Shown here: piece after piece, positions 32,521-43,305 of the stretch | How positions within the stretch are numbered: position 1 is the first letter of the stretch | How the letters are laid out: the number at the start of each line of letters is the position of its first letter | Assembly: GCF_023159225.1 (NCBI RefSeq) | Contig: NC_063181.1 | Location: 24,950,073 to 25,014,072 of the forward strand | Source: Perognathus longimembris pacificus | Lineage: Eukaryota > Chordata > Mammalia > Rodentia > Heteromyidae | DNA: 64,000 bases | Direction: 5' to 3' | Translations under genes and position numbers: made by a program | Notes under the pieces: generated by a model | Told to the model about the DNA's origin: nothing | Seen by the model: the letters and a program-made list of their open reading frames with translations, nothing else | Database searches by the model: none

Positions 32521-32710
32521 TATGGGGCTTGAGCTCAGGGTCTGGGCACTATTCCTAAGTGTTTGCACTCCAGGTTAATGCTCTACCACTAGTAATTGGA
32601 GATAAGAGTTTCACAGACTTTCCTACCTGGGCTGGCTTTGAACTGCGATCTTCAGATACCAGCCTCCTGACTAGCTAGGATTACAGGCATAAACCACTGA
32701 CACCCAGCTA
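32469..32710 (-). mobile_element. Geo-type SINE with (GT)25 at its tail
   Basis: An uninterrupted GT run (32,469-32,518) directly precedes the reverse Geo copy (ggggcttgagctcagggtct to cataaaccactgacacccag). Confidence 0.88.
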
Positions 32711-32714
32711 TTGT

Positions 32715-33265
32715 TTATATGTTTAATATGGTGCTAGTTACAAGTACAGAAAGGACTGAGGTTCTTTGGTAAATCCCAAGGTGAACATATTTTGGACTTA
32801 GGCTAGTCAGAAACAAAGTAACCTGTCAGATGAACACATTGTCACTGGCTCCTAAACCCAAAAGGTGCCCACAGAAGCATGTGTGTTACCAAGAACCAGC
32901 AGATGGCTGAGCCCAAGTGGTGACACAGTCAGCACCACAGTCTGGGGGTATCCACAAGTGGGGGTGTCCTATGTAATGTAAGACAGCCTGTTCCACTTGT
33001 AGTTTCACACCAGTGTTGTGGTGAAAGCTTAGAGCTGCACACTACCACATCTCCATCCTCACCCCTACTCTCAGTCCAACATAGAGCAAGTCACTGAAAC
33101 TTCCATTCACTGCTGCTAAGGGAGACTTCAGGCAGACCTGGGTTTGTTGAGAAAATGAAATAGGTTTCTGTATTTGAGCTCCACCTGTGTGAGGCCTGGC
33201 ATACAGTGAGCACAGGCGACAACAGCAGCTATTAGGACTTTGAGCTGCACGGGTGAAGGAATATA
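32715..33265. other. Intergenic, unique
   Basis: About 550 bases with no gene or repeat that I recognise. Confidence 0.5.
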
Positions 33266-33282
33266 GATGTGATTCACTTCTT

Positions 33283-33489
33283 TTTTTTTTTTTTTTGGCC
33301 AGTCCTGGGCCTTGGACTCAGGGCCTGAGCACTGTCCCTGGCTTCTTCCCGCTCAAGGCTAGCACTCTGCCACTTGAGCCACAGCGCCGCTTCTGGCCGT
33401 TTTCTGTATATGTGGTGCTGGGGAATCGAACCTAGGGCCTCGTGTATCCGAGGCAGGCACTCTTGCCACTAGGCTATATCCCCAGCACC
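33283..33489 (-). mobile_element. Dimeric ID-like SINE, young subfamily, perfect duplication
   Basis: Reverse copy with the young CpG variants and the perfect 14-base flank GTGATTCACTTCTT (33,269-33,282 and 33,490-33,503). Confidence 0.96.
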
Positions 33490-33602
33490 GTGATTCACTT
33501 CTTAAATTAAAAATTCTTAAATTAAAACTAGGCAGCTCATTCTTAGGGTCCAGATTAAATCTTAATTTTGTCAATACTTTTAAAAAAGCAAAATGGTTGC
33601 AG

Positions 33603-33815
33603 GCTGGAAATATGGCTCAGCGTAGAGTGCTTGCCTAGCGTGCATGAAACCCTGGGTTCGTTTCCTCAGCACTACATAAATAGAAAAAGCCAGAAGTGGC
33701 ACTGTGGCTTAAGTGGTAGAGTGCTAGCCTTGAGCAAAAAGAAGCCTGGCACAGTGCTCAGGCCCTGAGTCCAAGCCCCAGGACAGGCAAAAACAAACAG
33801 AAACAAAACAAATAT
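33603..33815 (+). mobile_element. Dimeric ID-like SINE
   Basis: Starts ggctggaaatatggctcagc, with B-box-like ctgggttcgtttcc and right unit gcactgtggcttaagtggta. The tail is an A-rich mixture. Confidence 0.9.
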
Positions 33816-33819
33816 AAAA

Positions 33820-34032
33820 CAGGCACCCGTGCGGGTCACATCTATAATCTTAGCTACTCAGGAAGCTGAGATCTGAGGATCATGGTTCAAAGCCAGCCCT
33901 GGCAGGAAAGTCTGTTAGACTCTTTATCTCCAATAAATTGCAATAAAATAGAGTGTTAGCCTTGAGCACAGACAGGCTCAGGGACAGAGCCCTGGCTTTG
34001 AGTTCAAGCCCCAGGACTGGCAAAATTAAAAC
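33820..34032 (+). mobile_element. Geo-type SINE
   Basis: Head gcacccgtgcgggtcacatc, gaagctgagatctgaggatc, tail tttgagttcaagccccagga. The middle is shortened. Confidence 0.82.
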
Positions 34033-34039
34033 AAAAACA

Positions 34040-34980
34040 AAACAGTCCAAATAATATCCATGGGAAGTTGTTTTCCTCTGAAATTTAAAATAGACTGACC
34101 AGTAACCAGGTAGAGCCATGACCAACATTTTGGTTAACATTCCCCTAGGCATTTTCTTTATATACTAAATGTATATTTAGTTAGGCTTAAGTACTTAACA
34201 AAGTATTTAATAGGCTTATACTACTGAGTTGCTTTACCACTTTTAAACAAGTTATAATTCAATGCTAGTTATTTCGTCTACTCTTCCCCTTATTCCTGAG
34301 GAATTAGCTTAAACCAATCATCATCTGACTTCATCAGCATCAAAGGGCCACTACATTAAAAAAAAAATCAAGTTCACCTAATTTCATTACTGTAAGAGGG
34401 TCAAAATCTGAAGAATTTTTTCTTTTTCATTAATCCAATTTTATGTTAATACAGATCCTCTTGTAATTCCTCTTTTTTAAAATATAATCCTGCAGTTACT
34501 CTTGTTCTGGGGAAAGCCCTGCTGCTATCTGGCAGAAATGGTGTCTCTGAAATCCTGCCAACTGGGCTGACACTATTGGGTTAGTTAAGAGGTACTAAGT
34601 ATTAGTCATGTAAGACTATGACCCTTTAGTCATCTGTTTAATAACCCACTTACATAACACTTGTAACTCAGATATTATGTCCAGCTTGTATTTGTCAATA
34701 ATAACCCCCACCCTCAAACCAACACATACACACCCAGTCAACATGCATGAGCAGGCTGACATCACCTCTGAAAGCCGCTCCCTGCACATCACCATACCAC
34801 TGAGATGGTACAAAATAGAGTGGATGCAGCTTTTAACATCTACTTCATAATTAATTGTGAAAGTTAACAGCTTGTTACTAAAATATAATCTAGTAAGATT
34901 TTTTAAAATGTTGATCCGAAGTACAAAAAACTTATTAAGTGAAAGATAATTTTCGTAAGATTTTAAAATGAGTTCTATTT
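34040..34980. other. Intergenic, unique
   Basis: About 940 bases, AT-rich. No gene or element recognised. Confidence 0.5.
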
Positions 34981-34984
34981 TCAA

Positions 34985-35215
34985 GTGTGTGTGTGTGCAT
35001 GCTGGTGCTAAAGCTAGAACTCAGGCCCTGGGCACTGTCCTTTAGCGTTTTTTACTCAAGGCTGGCTACCACGTGAGCATACCTCTACTTCTGGCTTTCT
35101 GGTGTTTCATTGGAAATAAGAGACTTTCCTGCCTGGGCTGGCTTCAAACCATAATCCTCAGATATCAGGCTCCTGAGCAGCTAGGATTGCAGATATGAGC
35201 CACTGGTGCCTGGCT
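34985..35215 (-). mobile_element. Geo-type SINE with short (GT)n tail
   Basis: Reverse copy: ctggtgctaaagctagaact, tggtgtttcattggaaataa, gatatgagccactggtgcct, with gtgtgtgtgtg at the tail side. Confidence 0.82.
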
Positions 35216-35415
35216 TTATTTTTAAGTTTTTGATAAGCCTACTAATTCACACAATCTGGAACTGTTTTTGAAGTTAGCAATTTCCTGGGGTTAGTGGCAG
35301 GTAGGGTAATTATGAAAAAGAGAACACCTCAATCTTCTTCATAAAAGACCTGCATGCATACATGTGTACTTCTTTATACAGTTAAAGGTATGTTTATTGC
35401 CCATTAAATACTAAT

Positions 35416-35627
35416 GTTTGTTTTATTTGGTTTTGTTGCCAGTCCTGGGGCTTGGGACTCAGGGCCTGAGCACTGTCCCTGGCTTTTTTTATGCTCAATG
35501 CTAGCACTCTACCTCTTGAGTCGCAGCATCACTTCCTTCCTTTTCTGCTTATGTGGTGCTGAGGAATCGAACCCAGGGCTTCATGAATGCTAGGCAAGCA
35601 CTCTAACACTAAGCCACATTCCCAGCC
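35416..35627 (-). mobile_element. Dimeric ID-like SINE with target duplication
   Basis: Reverse copy flanked by CCATTAAATACTAAT on both sides. Confidence 0.93.
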
Positions 35628-35740
35628 CCCATTAAATACTAATTTATATCATTCCTTTAGTCAAGTAGCCCATTATTACAGCATTATAACAGCAAGAGGC
35701 AATTAGTATATTGCTAGTAGTTAAACCAGAAGGAAAATAC

Positions 35741-35762
35741 TGACACACACACACACACACAC
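35741..35762. repeat. (CA)n microsatellite
   Basis: Eleven CA units near the inferred Asah1 3' end. Confidence 0.9.
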
Positions 35763-35829
35763 ATAGATAAAAGTGAAAAACTAAATGATGTAGGTTATTT
35801 ATTTTTACATTCCATAGGGCAATGGATTA

Positions 35830-36194
35830 ACCTTCAGAGAACTTTGGTTTATTTAAAATAAATAAAAATTCATAAGTCTTTTTTCACTGTAAACCATACA
35901 ATGATTTAACTCTTCATTCCCATTCCCAAATGCTATAGTGAAATGATACTTAGCAATTCTAGATGACTGCTTTGCTCCAGTTAAAAAAGTTACCTGTAAA
36001 TACGAAGAATCAATTGCTATGTGCAAAAAACAGTCTACAAGTGTAGATGTATTGAGAAGGGCATACACATGACCCACCAGAATGGGACTGGAGTCTCTCA
36101 ACCGCTGGATGAGACCAGAAGCTGCTCCTGCCAGTCTCACTGGACATTGCATCTTCACATCTCAGAACACATGTGCAGTAGGCTGGGTGCGTGC
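35830..36194 (-). other. Asah1: Asah1 3' untranslated region (probable)
   Basis: This is the region after the Asah1 stop on the minus strand. It is free of SINEs and ends near two AATAAA signals (35,848-35,853 and about 35,798-35,803 on the plus strand as tttatt). A (CA)n tract and SINEs begin just beyond. The end is inferred; the human 3'UTR is longer as I recall. Confidence 0.5.
35848..35853 (-). promoter_or_regulatory. Asah1: Polyadenylation signal of Asah1 (candidate)
   Basis: AATAAA on the minus strand about 340 bases after the stop codon, with a second AATAAA about 50 bases further on. Use is inferred from position only. Confidence 0.45.
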
Positions 36195-36284
36195 TCACCA
36201 GCCTATACAAGGGTCTGGGCAATTCCGCAGGTAAGTTTCATATTGACCTTTGGTAACATCTATCAAGGTAGTAAATGCTGTCAG
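36195..36284 (-). CDS. Asah1: Asah1 last exon (14), C-terminus and stop
   Basis: On the minus strand this reads [20 protein letters not shown] and then NCPDPCIGW and TGA, the C-terminus of lysosomal acid ceramidase (human ends [10 protein letters not shown]). The acceptor is tttctttcag. The exon holds 30 codons including the stop, phase 0. The two Cys residues in NCPDPC are the conserved C-terminal pair of the beta subunit. The exon continues into the 3'UTR. Confidence 0.96.
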   Translation of the reverse strand: MTAFTTLIDVTKGQYETYLRNCPDPCIGW

Positions 36285-36289
36285 CTGAA

Positions 36290-36960
36290 AGAAAAGTTTT
36301 TAAAGAACTTTTCAATTCTAAGGTATCATTTCTGTCCCTAAAGAATTTGCTTTAGAAAGCTATTTAATATTAAATAACTACATACTAATAATATATAACA
36401 TAGTCTACTGATACTTTACAATCATATTAATTAAAACATCCTAACATCAGTCTTCCAGGCCAATGGTATATTTATAGCCCTAGGATAAACCCTGTTTCTT
36501 TCTAAGAGATTATTCCTAAGCAGTACATTGCCACACTAACATTAAGACACACTTAGCCTTACTCAGTGTGTAACAGGCAATTGTACAAAGCTGAAGGATT
36601 ATATTGTGTTGAAAGAGGTTACTGTTGGTTCACTTGCCCCTCAGCAGTTCAAACACAGTGATGAAACTGGAGGGACCCACATTACAAAAGCCCACAGCCA
36701 AACTCACACAAGTGTTTTACAGAGCATGTAAATCACCTATGTGAGCCCACACAGGGCTGGTGTAGACAAAATGAGCAGTGTGGCAGGTTAGTGAGATGAA
36801 GGAAGCCTTTGTCTGGCAGGAGCTAAGTACTGATCCAGATCCTGCAGGGGAGGAAAATTTCTGCCAGGTATGTTTTACAGATTGTGAGACAGAGGTATGA
36901 TGAGAAAGGAGATAGGAATGAGATAGTAGGAAGAGTCTATGCAGAATTCTCAAAGACTAT
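36290..36960. other. Asah1 intron 13, unique part
   Basis: Between the last exon and the SINE cluster. No element recognised. Confidence 0.5.
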
Positions 36961-36965
36961 GAGCC

Positions 36966-37171
36966 GAGGCTAGGAATACGGCCTAGTGGCAAGAGTGCTT
37001 GCCTCACATACATGAAGCCCTGGGTTTAATTCCCCAGGAACATATATACAGAAAACGGCCAGAAGTGGCACGGTGGCTCAAGTGGTAGAATGCTAGCCTT
37101 GAGCAAAAAGAAACCAGGGACAGTGCTCAGGCCCTGAGTCCAATCCCCAGGACTGTCAAAAAAAAAAAAAA
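36966..37171 (+). mobile_element. Dimeric ID-like SINE
   Basis: Starts gaggctaggaatacggccta, right unit ggcacggtggctcaagtggt, A-rich tail. Antisense to Asah1. Confidence 0.9.
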
Positions 37172-37242
37172 GATTAGCCAACGCAGCAATCAGAAAGCTG
37201 TGTTTCTTCTCAGTTGTTGAAAAAGATAAGGGAAGGAGGGTG

Positions 37243-37440
37243 GGTGGGAATTTGGCTCAGCGGTAGAGTGCTCGCCTAGCATGCACGAAGCCCTGGGTTC
37301 CATTCCTTACACAACATAAACAGAAAAAGCCGGAAGTGGTGCTGTGGCTCAAGTGGTAGAGTGCTAGCCTTGAGCAAAAAGAAGCCAGGGACAGTGCTCA
37401 GGCCCTGAGTTCAAGTCCACACAGTGGAGGAAAAAAAAAA
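37243..37440 (+). mobile_element. Dimeric ID-like SINE
   Basis: Starts ggtgggaatttggctcagcg. The flanks aaaagataaggga and aaaagataaaggga form an imperfect duplication. Confidence 0.9.
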
Positions 37441-37812
37441 GATAAAGGGACATGAAAGAGCCAGGGGAAATCCTAACCTTGACAGACACACAGAGCTCAA
37501 TAAATGGATTTAGACTGTTTTGTTGAATTGTAGGTGTTAGTCAAACAGACAGGGAAAAGTGAGGAGTACAGTGCTATACTTAATGTAAACACCTTTATTT
37601 AGGTTATATTTACTTATATGTGAAGCTTGAAACAACACTGATCTGGACATTCTTTATCATATTTTGAAAGTTATGGTTTTAGCCACACAAAATACTTATT
37701 TTAAAATACTCTGAAATATGTTCATTCTTAAGCTGAATATCATTTCTAAGCTCAAAATGATCCAAGATAGCAAGAGAAGACAAAAATATAAAAAGAAATA
37801 CTTTCCCTAAAA

Positions 37813-37870
37813 GGAAATATATATATGTATGTATGTATATATATATATGTGCATACATATATGTATATGT
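37813..37870. repeat. TATG/TA microsatellite beside a splice donor
   Basis: A run of tatg and ta units that ends a few bases from the donor of Asah1 exon 13 (donor at 37,871-37,876). Confidence 0.92.
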
Positions 37871-37876
37871 AAATAC

Positions 37877-37933
37877 CTTGTTGAGAACAGGCTTTGTGGA
37901 CAGGACATCATATATAGTTGCAAATGACAGATT
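37877..37933 (-). CDS. Asah1: Asah1 exon 13
   Basis: A 57-nt exon (19 codons, phase 0) reading NLSFATIYDVLSTKPVLNK. The acceptor is tgtcctag and the donor gtattt. It corresponds to human NISFETMYDVLSTKPVLNK of acid ceramidase and keeps the sequon NLS, equivalent to the human glycosylation site at Asn348. The donor is followed within a few bases by an AT-rich tetranucleotide repeat. Confidence 0.95.
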
Positions 37934-38189
37934 CTAGGACACAAGAAAGTCTCCTTGAGTAAATTAAACACAGAGGGCAGCAGCATCCATCCACACAGAT
38001 GGGTCATTAGCAACCAGAACATCGTTCAGTCAACTTCCCAAAGGAATTTCCCTTGTATTCACTGCTAGAAACAGCACTTCTAATGCATTTTCTTTTTGTC
38101 TGTCTCCTTTTCAATTCTGACCTGTTATTTAACTTCACAGATGCTACTTACATTAGAGTAATAAAAGGTACATTTCAGCAAAATTTTGC

Positions 38190-38395
38190 TCACAGTGGCT
38201 CACACCTGTAATCCTAGCTACTCAGGATGCTGAGATCTGAGTACCATTGCTCAAAACCAGCCCAGAGAGGATAGTCCATGAGACTCCTACTTATAAACTA
38301 CCAAAAAAGTTGGAAGTGGAGCTATGACTCAAGTGGTAGTGTACTAGTCTTGAACCAAAAAGCCCAGGGATAGTGTCTAGGCTCTGAGTTTAAGA
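38190..38395 (+). mobile_element. Geo-type SINE
   Basis: Head cacagtggctcacacctgta, right unit gctatgactcaagtggtagt. It is followed by an old tRNA-like unit (38,400-38,485). Confidence 0.8.
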
Positions 38396-38494
38396 AAATA
38401 AATGCTAGAGGCATGGCTCAGTTGAAAAAGTGCCTGGTAACAAGACCAAGACCTTGAATCCAAACCCCAGCACTGCTGGAATGAAACAAAACAG

Positions 38495-38741
38495 TTGAGT
38501 GATGGAGGCTTACACCTGTAATCCTAGTTACTCTGGAGGCTGAGATCTAAGGAACATGGTTCAAAGCCAGATGAGGCAGCAAAAATCTGTGAGACTCTTA
38601 TCTCCAGTTAACCACCAAGACCCGGAAATGGAGCTGTGGCTCAATGCTAGCATTGAGCAAAAAGGTTCATGGACAGTACCCAGGCTGAGTTCAAGCCTCA
38701 GGACAGACACAGACACAGACACAGACACAGACACAGACACA

Positions 38742-38790
<49 letters not shown>
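38495..38790 (+). mobile_element. Geo-type SINE with (ACAGAC)n(CA)n tail
   Basis: Head gtgatggaggcttacacctg, middle ccagttaaccaccaagaccc, tail tgagttcaagcctcagg. From about 38,704 it runs into ACAGAC repeats and then about 24 CA units. Confidence 0.88.
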
Positions 38791-38792
<2 letters not shown>

Positions 38793-38961
38793 CTTCCAAA
38801 AACCAAAACTACTAGCAAAAAAAAACAACCCAAGAAGAATCAGTGAGGACTGTCTAGAGATACTAAATAATAAGGTTTTTTTGAATGTCATAGAAAAATG
38901 TCAGGACTAAGTAAGTTCCTAAAAGAGATGGCTTCTTTTTACACATTACAATGCAAAATAC

Positions 38962-39085
38962 CTTTTGGGTTGTGCGGTTCAGACACATCTGTGTGGGTGT
39001 TCTGCGATCATCAAGAAAGAAGGGGCTTTTCCATCGGTCATAATTTGTTTGTACCAGATACCATCTACCCTGCTTAGAATTAAGT
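38962..39085 (-). CDS. Asah1: Asah1 exon 12, catalytic Asn and Arg
   Basis: A 124-nt exon encoding [20 protein letters not shown], then [21 protein letters not shown]. The acceptor is tgaatctag and the donor gtattt. It carries QTNYDRW (human Asn320) and DDRRTP (human Arg333), residues of the N-terminal-nucleophile active site of acid ceramidase. NRT is the equivalent of the Asn342 glycosylation site. All are conserved, which argues for a functional enzyme. Confidence 0.96.
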
Positions 39086-39208
39086 CTAGATTCAAAAATA
39101 AAATAAAAGTAATTGAGAGATTTCTTCTAAGGCTTCATGTCTTAAATCTGTACTTATGTCAGTCTGGGCTCTCATTTATACATTTTTTGCTTTAACAAAT
39201 GTACTTAC

Positions 39209-39340
39209 TCAAATACATCCAAAGAGTCTTTTCTTTCTCGTGTAATCACACAACCCTCCCCAGACTGGTTGCCTCCCAGAATAAAATATGCTGGGGCCAG
39301 TATCTTAGTTTTAGACAATATATTCTTGGCTTCTTCATAA
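39209..39340 (-). CDS. Asah1: Asah1 exon 11
   Basis: A 132-nt exon beginning [20 protein letters not shown] and ending [11 protein letters not shown]. The acceptor is ttctatag and the donor gtaagt. The sequon NQS (human Asn286) lies in GGNQSGEGC. The split Ser and Glu codons at both ends agree with exons 10 and 12. It belongs to the beta subunit of acid ceramidase, the lysosomal enzyme that cleaves ceramide to sphingosine and fatty acid. Confidence 0.96.
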
Positions 39341-39485
39341 CTATAGAATTAAAAGAAAAAGGCACATATTTTAGATGTTGGAATGTGAATGTCCTAGTTT
39401 TGTGGAAACTAAAGAATCTATGGCATGTGCTTTTTTTCCCCCCCCAAAACCATGGTGAACAACAATTCTAGTAAGAACAATCTCC

Positions 39486-40030
39486 TTATGTGGCTACTAA
39501 GGTCTGAGAGGGAATTGTGGTAGGTCCCTCATCTGAGGGAGAAATGAAATAGCTTTGAGAGGATCTTCCTGCCTTGTTGTCTTTGCCTGTTCCCTCAACA
39601 GAACAATTACAGTGCATAAGACTGGAAATACAAAGAAGCAACCCTCAAAATGAGTGCTCTTAAAAATTAAAGTGGATTATGTGAAGAATAACTCTTAATC
39701 CTTGGAAAGTATTAAATCTTGAGTCAAGGCCACCTTTTTCTAAGTCATTTGGATGTAGTGTGAACTAAAGGAAAAGCAGTTTTGCACCACAGGAGACTAT
39801 AACATATAGGTACCTTTCATAGTATCAATATCTCTAACACTTCTAAATAACTCCTGTTAGTGCTACAAGAACATGCAACATACACAAAGAAAATATGAGT
39901 GATTCCCTGTGCATGTCAGAGATTCACCTAAGAAATTCGGCAACAGTTCCTCTATGGATATTAAGCTGGAGCTTGTATCCTTATATAAGTAACTTAAAAT
40001 AAACAAAATATGTGATACTAAGGCAGTAAA
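39486..40030. other. Asah1 intron 10, unique
   Basis: About 550 bases between exons 11 and 10 with no recognised element. Confidence 0.5.
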
Positions 40031-40039
40031 TCTCTTCAC

Positions 40040-40121
40040 CTTGTACTATTTTCCAGAACTGATCGTGTGATAAACCCTACCCACATGGCATCTTTCCTTC
40101 CCAGAATCCATTCCAGGATAC
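40040..40121 (-). CDS. Asah1: Asah1 exon 10
   Basis: An 82-nt exon encoding [20 protein letters not shown] followed by SVLENSTS. The acceptor is tcttccag and the donor gtgaag. It keeps the NST sequon equivalent to Asn259 of the human enzyme. Phases at both ends (2 and 2) match exons 9 and 11. Substitutions relative to human (KKDVMWIGFLTRT) are conservative. Confidence 0.96.
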
Positions 40122-40194
40122 CTGGAAGAAATCACATATACACAGTGTTACAGGACCTGGAGAGAGTAAGACTTCTACTAACTACAAAAGCAGG

Positions 40195-40412
40195 GGTTGG
40201 GAATGTGGCTTAGCCGTAGAGTGCTTGCCTAGCATGCAAGGAACCCTCGGTTTGATTCCTCAGTACCACACATACAGAAAAAGCCAGAAGTGGCACTGTG
40301 GCTCAAGTGGTAGAGCACTAGCCTTGAGCAAAGGAAACTCAGGGACAGTCCCTAAGCCCTGAGTTCAAGCCCTAGGACTGGCAACAACAACAACAACTAC
40401 AAAAAAAAAACA
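40195..40412 (+). mobile_element. Dimeric ID-like SINE
   Basis: Starts ggttgggaatgtggcttagc. The tail is a CAA-rich run followed by poly(A). Confidence 0.9.
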
Positions 40413-40485
40413 ACAAACTACACACACAGTCTAGCCATCCTCTTACAAAGGCTGTGGACATTTCACATCTGAACAGACTACTCAC

Positions 40486-40540
40486 CCAGATAACCGCCAT
40501 TCATACTGAAGCGTTCATTTAGTGTAAGACTAAATAATCC
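40486..40540 (-). CDS. Asah1: Asah1 exon 9, catalytic Glu
   Basis: A short 55-nt exon reading GLFSLTLNERFSMNGGYLG, with acceptor tttcctcag and donor gtgagt. The Glu in LNERF (40,514-40,516) corresponds to human Glu225 of the acid ceramidase active site. The sequence is nearly identical to human (GLFSLTLNERFSINGGYLG). Confidence 0.96.
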
Positions 40541-40649
40541 CTGAGGAAAGACAAAGCAACAGAATTGTCAACCATTTTCTTTAAGGCCTTCCCTCTGGAC
40601 ATTACAGTGGTATATCAGAACCATAGTAAGAACACTTTAAAGAACAAGG

Positions 40650-40732
40650 CTTAAATGTATCCAATGCCTAACGTATGAAACTGTAACCTCTCTGTACATC
40701 AGTTTGACAATAAAAATTTTAAAAAAAGAACA
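40650..40732 (+). mobile_element. L1 3' end fragment
   Basis: The stretch acgtatgaaactgtaacctc, tctgtacatcagtttgacaa then taaaaatttt matches the L1 3' end also seen at about 44,510-44,566. Confidence 0.7.
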
Positions 40733-41102
40733 AGGCTTTTGTTGTTATTATTCAAAGCATTTTCACATCTGTAAGATGGATGGGATATTACTGTTGGCAC
40801 TTTGGACAGGAAAGAGAAGAACAGAGAACTCACATAAGACTGGCCTATGTGAGCAGGAGACTGAGGTTGGATCCCAGATGCTGACTCTCAGCCCAACTGC
40901 TCAGACCACATGCTCATTAGTAAACCAGGCTCAGAAACCATTTCACTGCTATGTGTACTGATGGAAGTGACACGATACACAGGGGATAGAATAGGGCTTC
41001 ATATTGTTTTTAGTCCTCATTTTCTTGGACTCAGCCCTTCACAGATGATAAAAGCAAGACACCACACTATTTATTGGAAGTATGTAACAACAGATTCCTT
41101 AC

Positions 41103-41247
41103 TGGTTTGAATCCTGTTAACATGCCCACGTAGCCAGCAAAGCTTGTAGCCTTGAAAACAGTTTTATTGTTTCTTTGGAAGTCCAAATTCACGGTTAAAG
41201 GTTTTAGTGCCTCTGTTACTACCCAAGTATTATTATTTGTATTCCAC
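41103..41247 (-). CDS. Asah1: Asah1 exon 8
   Basis: A 145-nt exon encoding [20 protein letters not shown] and [20 protein letters not shown] and then GMLTGFKP. The acceptor is tcttctag and the donor gtaagg. It has the sequons NNT (human Asn173) and NKT (Asn195). It is the best-conserved long block of the gene in this window and forms the core beta-sheet region of acid ceramidase. Confidence 0.97.
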
Positions 41248-41364
41248 CTAGAAGACAAATTTTGGTGATATTTAAGAACAGTTGAAGATTAAGAGGAACA
41301 TTAGGTATTATCATAGGTGCTTTATCTACATAACCACTGGTGATCAAGCCTAATAAGATCTTTC

Positions 41365-41800
41365 CATTATTAGGTTCATTATGGCTTTGTTCTGAAAGGA
41401 TGGGTCCTTAATGTAGACATGCTGAAAGGTAGAGTTTGAAGGAAAAGATTGGAGCTGAGGGCCTTGGCCTCATAATTTGATGAGTTCTTGGGAGATGACA
41501 GAAACTTAGGGAGGGGTCCTTGTTAAAGGGAGTAGGTCTGACAATACATGCCCTTGGGGGTTATATCTCGTGCTTGGTGCCTTCTTTGCTCACTGGCTGT
41601 CATGGCCACAAGGTGTGCTGTCTCCTCTGTTCCCTATTTCCATAGAATGATGTATGTCCTGCCTCACCAGTTTTAATGGCTGTTAATCATGGGTCGAATG
41701 AAACCTCTGAGCCAGGAGCCAAAATAAACCTTTCCTTATTTTCAATTGTTCCCATCAATTATTTTGTCACAGCTATGAGCTTCTGTCTCAGCTATGACTT
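41365..41800. repeat. Old interspersed repeat, family unclear
   Basis: Contains cctctgagccaggagccaaa, ataaacctttccttattttc and attttgtcacagctatgagc, a motif I associate with a widespread old mammalian repeat. I cannot name the family. Confidence 0.35.
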
Positions 41801-42057
41801 ATATGGGGGTAGTTTACCTCCTGTTTTCAAATGATAAAACTGAGGCTGAAGGAAATTGGGCAACCCTCCCCATATCATGCTATGTAGATAGTGGGCCCCA
41901 TATTCAAATGGAGGTCTTTATTACAAACTACTACTTATTTCAGGAAAGTCAATAAGAAAAATAGTGAACAATGTTCTTTTCCTTCTAAGAAATAAGTAAT
42001 ACATTCATCAATGGCCTTCAAGTGTGGTCCTGATTTCTTGTATGGTTTGTTTTTTTT

Positions 42058-42136
42058 CCCCAGAGCTGAGGACCGAACTCGGGGCCTTGCACTTGCCAGG
42101 CAGGTGGTCTTCTGCTGAGCTAAATCTCCAGCCCCT
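42058..42136 (-). repeat. Single-unit ID-like element
   Basis: The run gctgaggaccgaactcgggg, ccttgcacttgccaggcagg, tgagctaaatctccagcccc is an ID-type SINE in reverse, without a second unit. Confidence 0.65.
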
Positions 42137-42337
42137 GTGGTCCTGATTTCTATTCCCTAGGTACAATTTATTAGAATCAAACTTCCAATTAACAGAAAAT
42201 ATTCCTATCTTTCTTGATACTAAGGAATCTAGTCATCTTCACTTATGGCCATATAGCAGGCATGGAATTGGACTATCTTTTCATCAAGGTAATACAGTGT
42301 ATACTTCTTGTGGAATAATGCATTAAGTTACACTTAC

Positions 42338-42383
42338 CCAAGAAACACTCCAAAGTCCATGTTTCTTCCATGTAGAAGATGAC
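42338..42383 (-). CDS. Asah1: Asah1 exon 7, catalytic Arg and Asp
   Basis: A very short 46-nt exon reading GHLLHGRNMDFGVFLG. The acceptor is ttctaaatag and the donor gtaagt. RNMD carries the equivalents of human Arg159 and Asp162, which position the nucleophilic Cys. Phases fit exons 6 and 8. It was found from family knowledge and splice sites, since it is far too short to stand out on its own. Confidence 0.95.
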
Positions 42384-43144
42384 CTATTTAGAAATTAGGC
42401 ACAAGAAACATGTGGTCACAGGTAGTACTCAGATTCCCAATCACAGCTGGACACTCAAGCAGCCTGACAGCATAAACCTTAACAAGATTAAACTGGATTC
42501 ACTGTACCTGAGTAAGACACCCCGACAACTGAGGGCACAGGATCTTGTTAAGACCAGAATATGATTAAAGGGACAAGGCCTTTCTTTGGCCAACTCAGAC
42601 ATAGTTCTATCAGGACACACATATTTTAGTCTCAACTAATATGCCTTACTCAACACTTCCCCTGAGGATTTAACACCTGCAACTAATTACAAGGATTAGA
42701 TATTGGCAAACTTTATGCCCAGAATATAGATCAAAAGTCAGGGTAAATTGGGCAAGGTATTTTATGCCTTGGACTCTGGAGACTAGTCAGGATAATGTAG
42801 GAATGTGAGATTGCTACACACAGGGTTCCTTGTCTATTACATGATGGGAGTATATTTGTAAATTGCCTCTGGTAAAACTCATGTCATTACATGCAGAAAC
42901 ATTGCCCTTTCCCTTCTGCCTACTAAATAAAGCAGATGAACACAGGCAGAGCTAAGCAACAATGTTTCTAGTCCTGAAACACTTCTTTCTACTTTCTGCA
43001 TGTTTGAATTACACTTTTCTAGGAAGGGGAGTGGTTGTAAGACTAGTTTTCAGTGTATCTACAAAACTTACCAACATATAAGGGCATATGGAACAGAGTC
43101 TGGGCATAATGTCCAGAGTAAGCCTGGACATAAAGTGTTTTTTG

Positions 43145-43265
43145 TTTTTGTGCCAGTACTAGGACTTAAATTCAGGGCCTGGGCACTGTTATTTGGATTT
43201 TCCACACAAGGTTGGTGCTCTACCACTTGAGCCACAGCTCTACTTCTGGCTTTTGGGTGGTTAAT
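43145..43265 (-). repeat. Geo-type SINE, truncated
   Basis: The run gtgccagtactaggacttaa to gagccacagctctacttctg is the tail half in reverse. Confidence 0.7.
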
Positions 43266-43305
43266 TCTACTTTAAAAAAAAACTTTTTAAGAAAAAAATT
43301 TATTT

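Noticed and set aside
34616..34984. 122-codon minus-strand frame between the genes
   Set aside because: AT-rich, no motif, no family resemblance and no neighbouring exon.
38561..38891. Frames rich in VCVCVC or THTHTH
   Set aside because: They translate a CA/GT microsatellite at a SINE tail.
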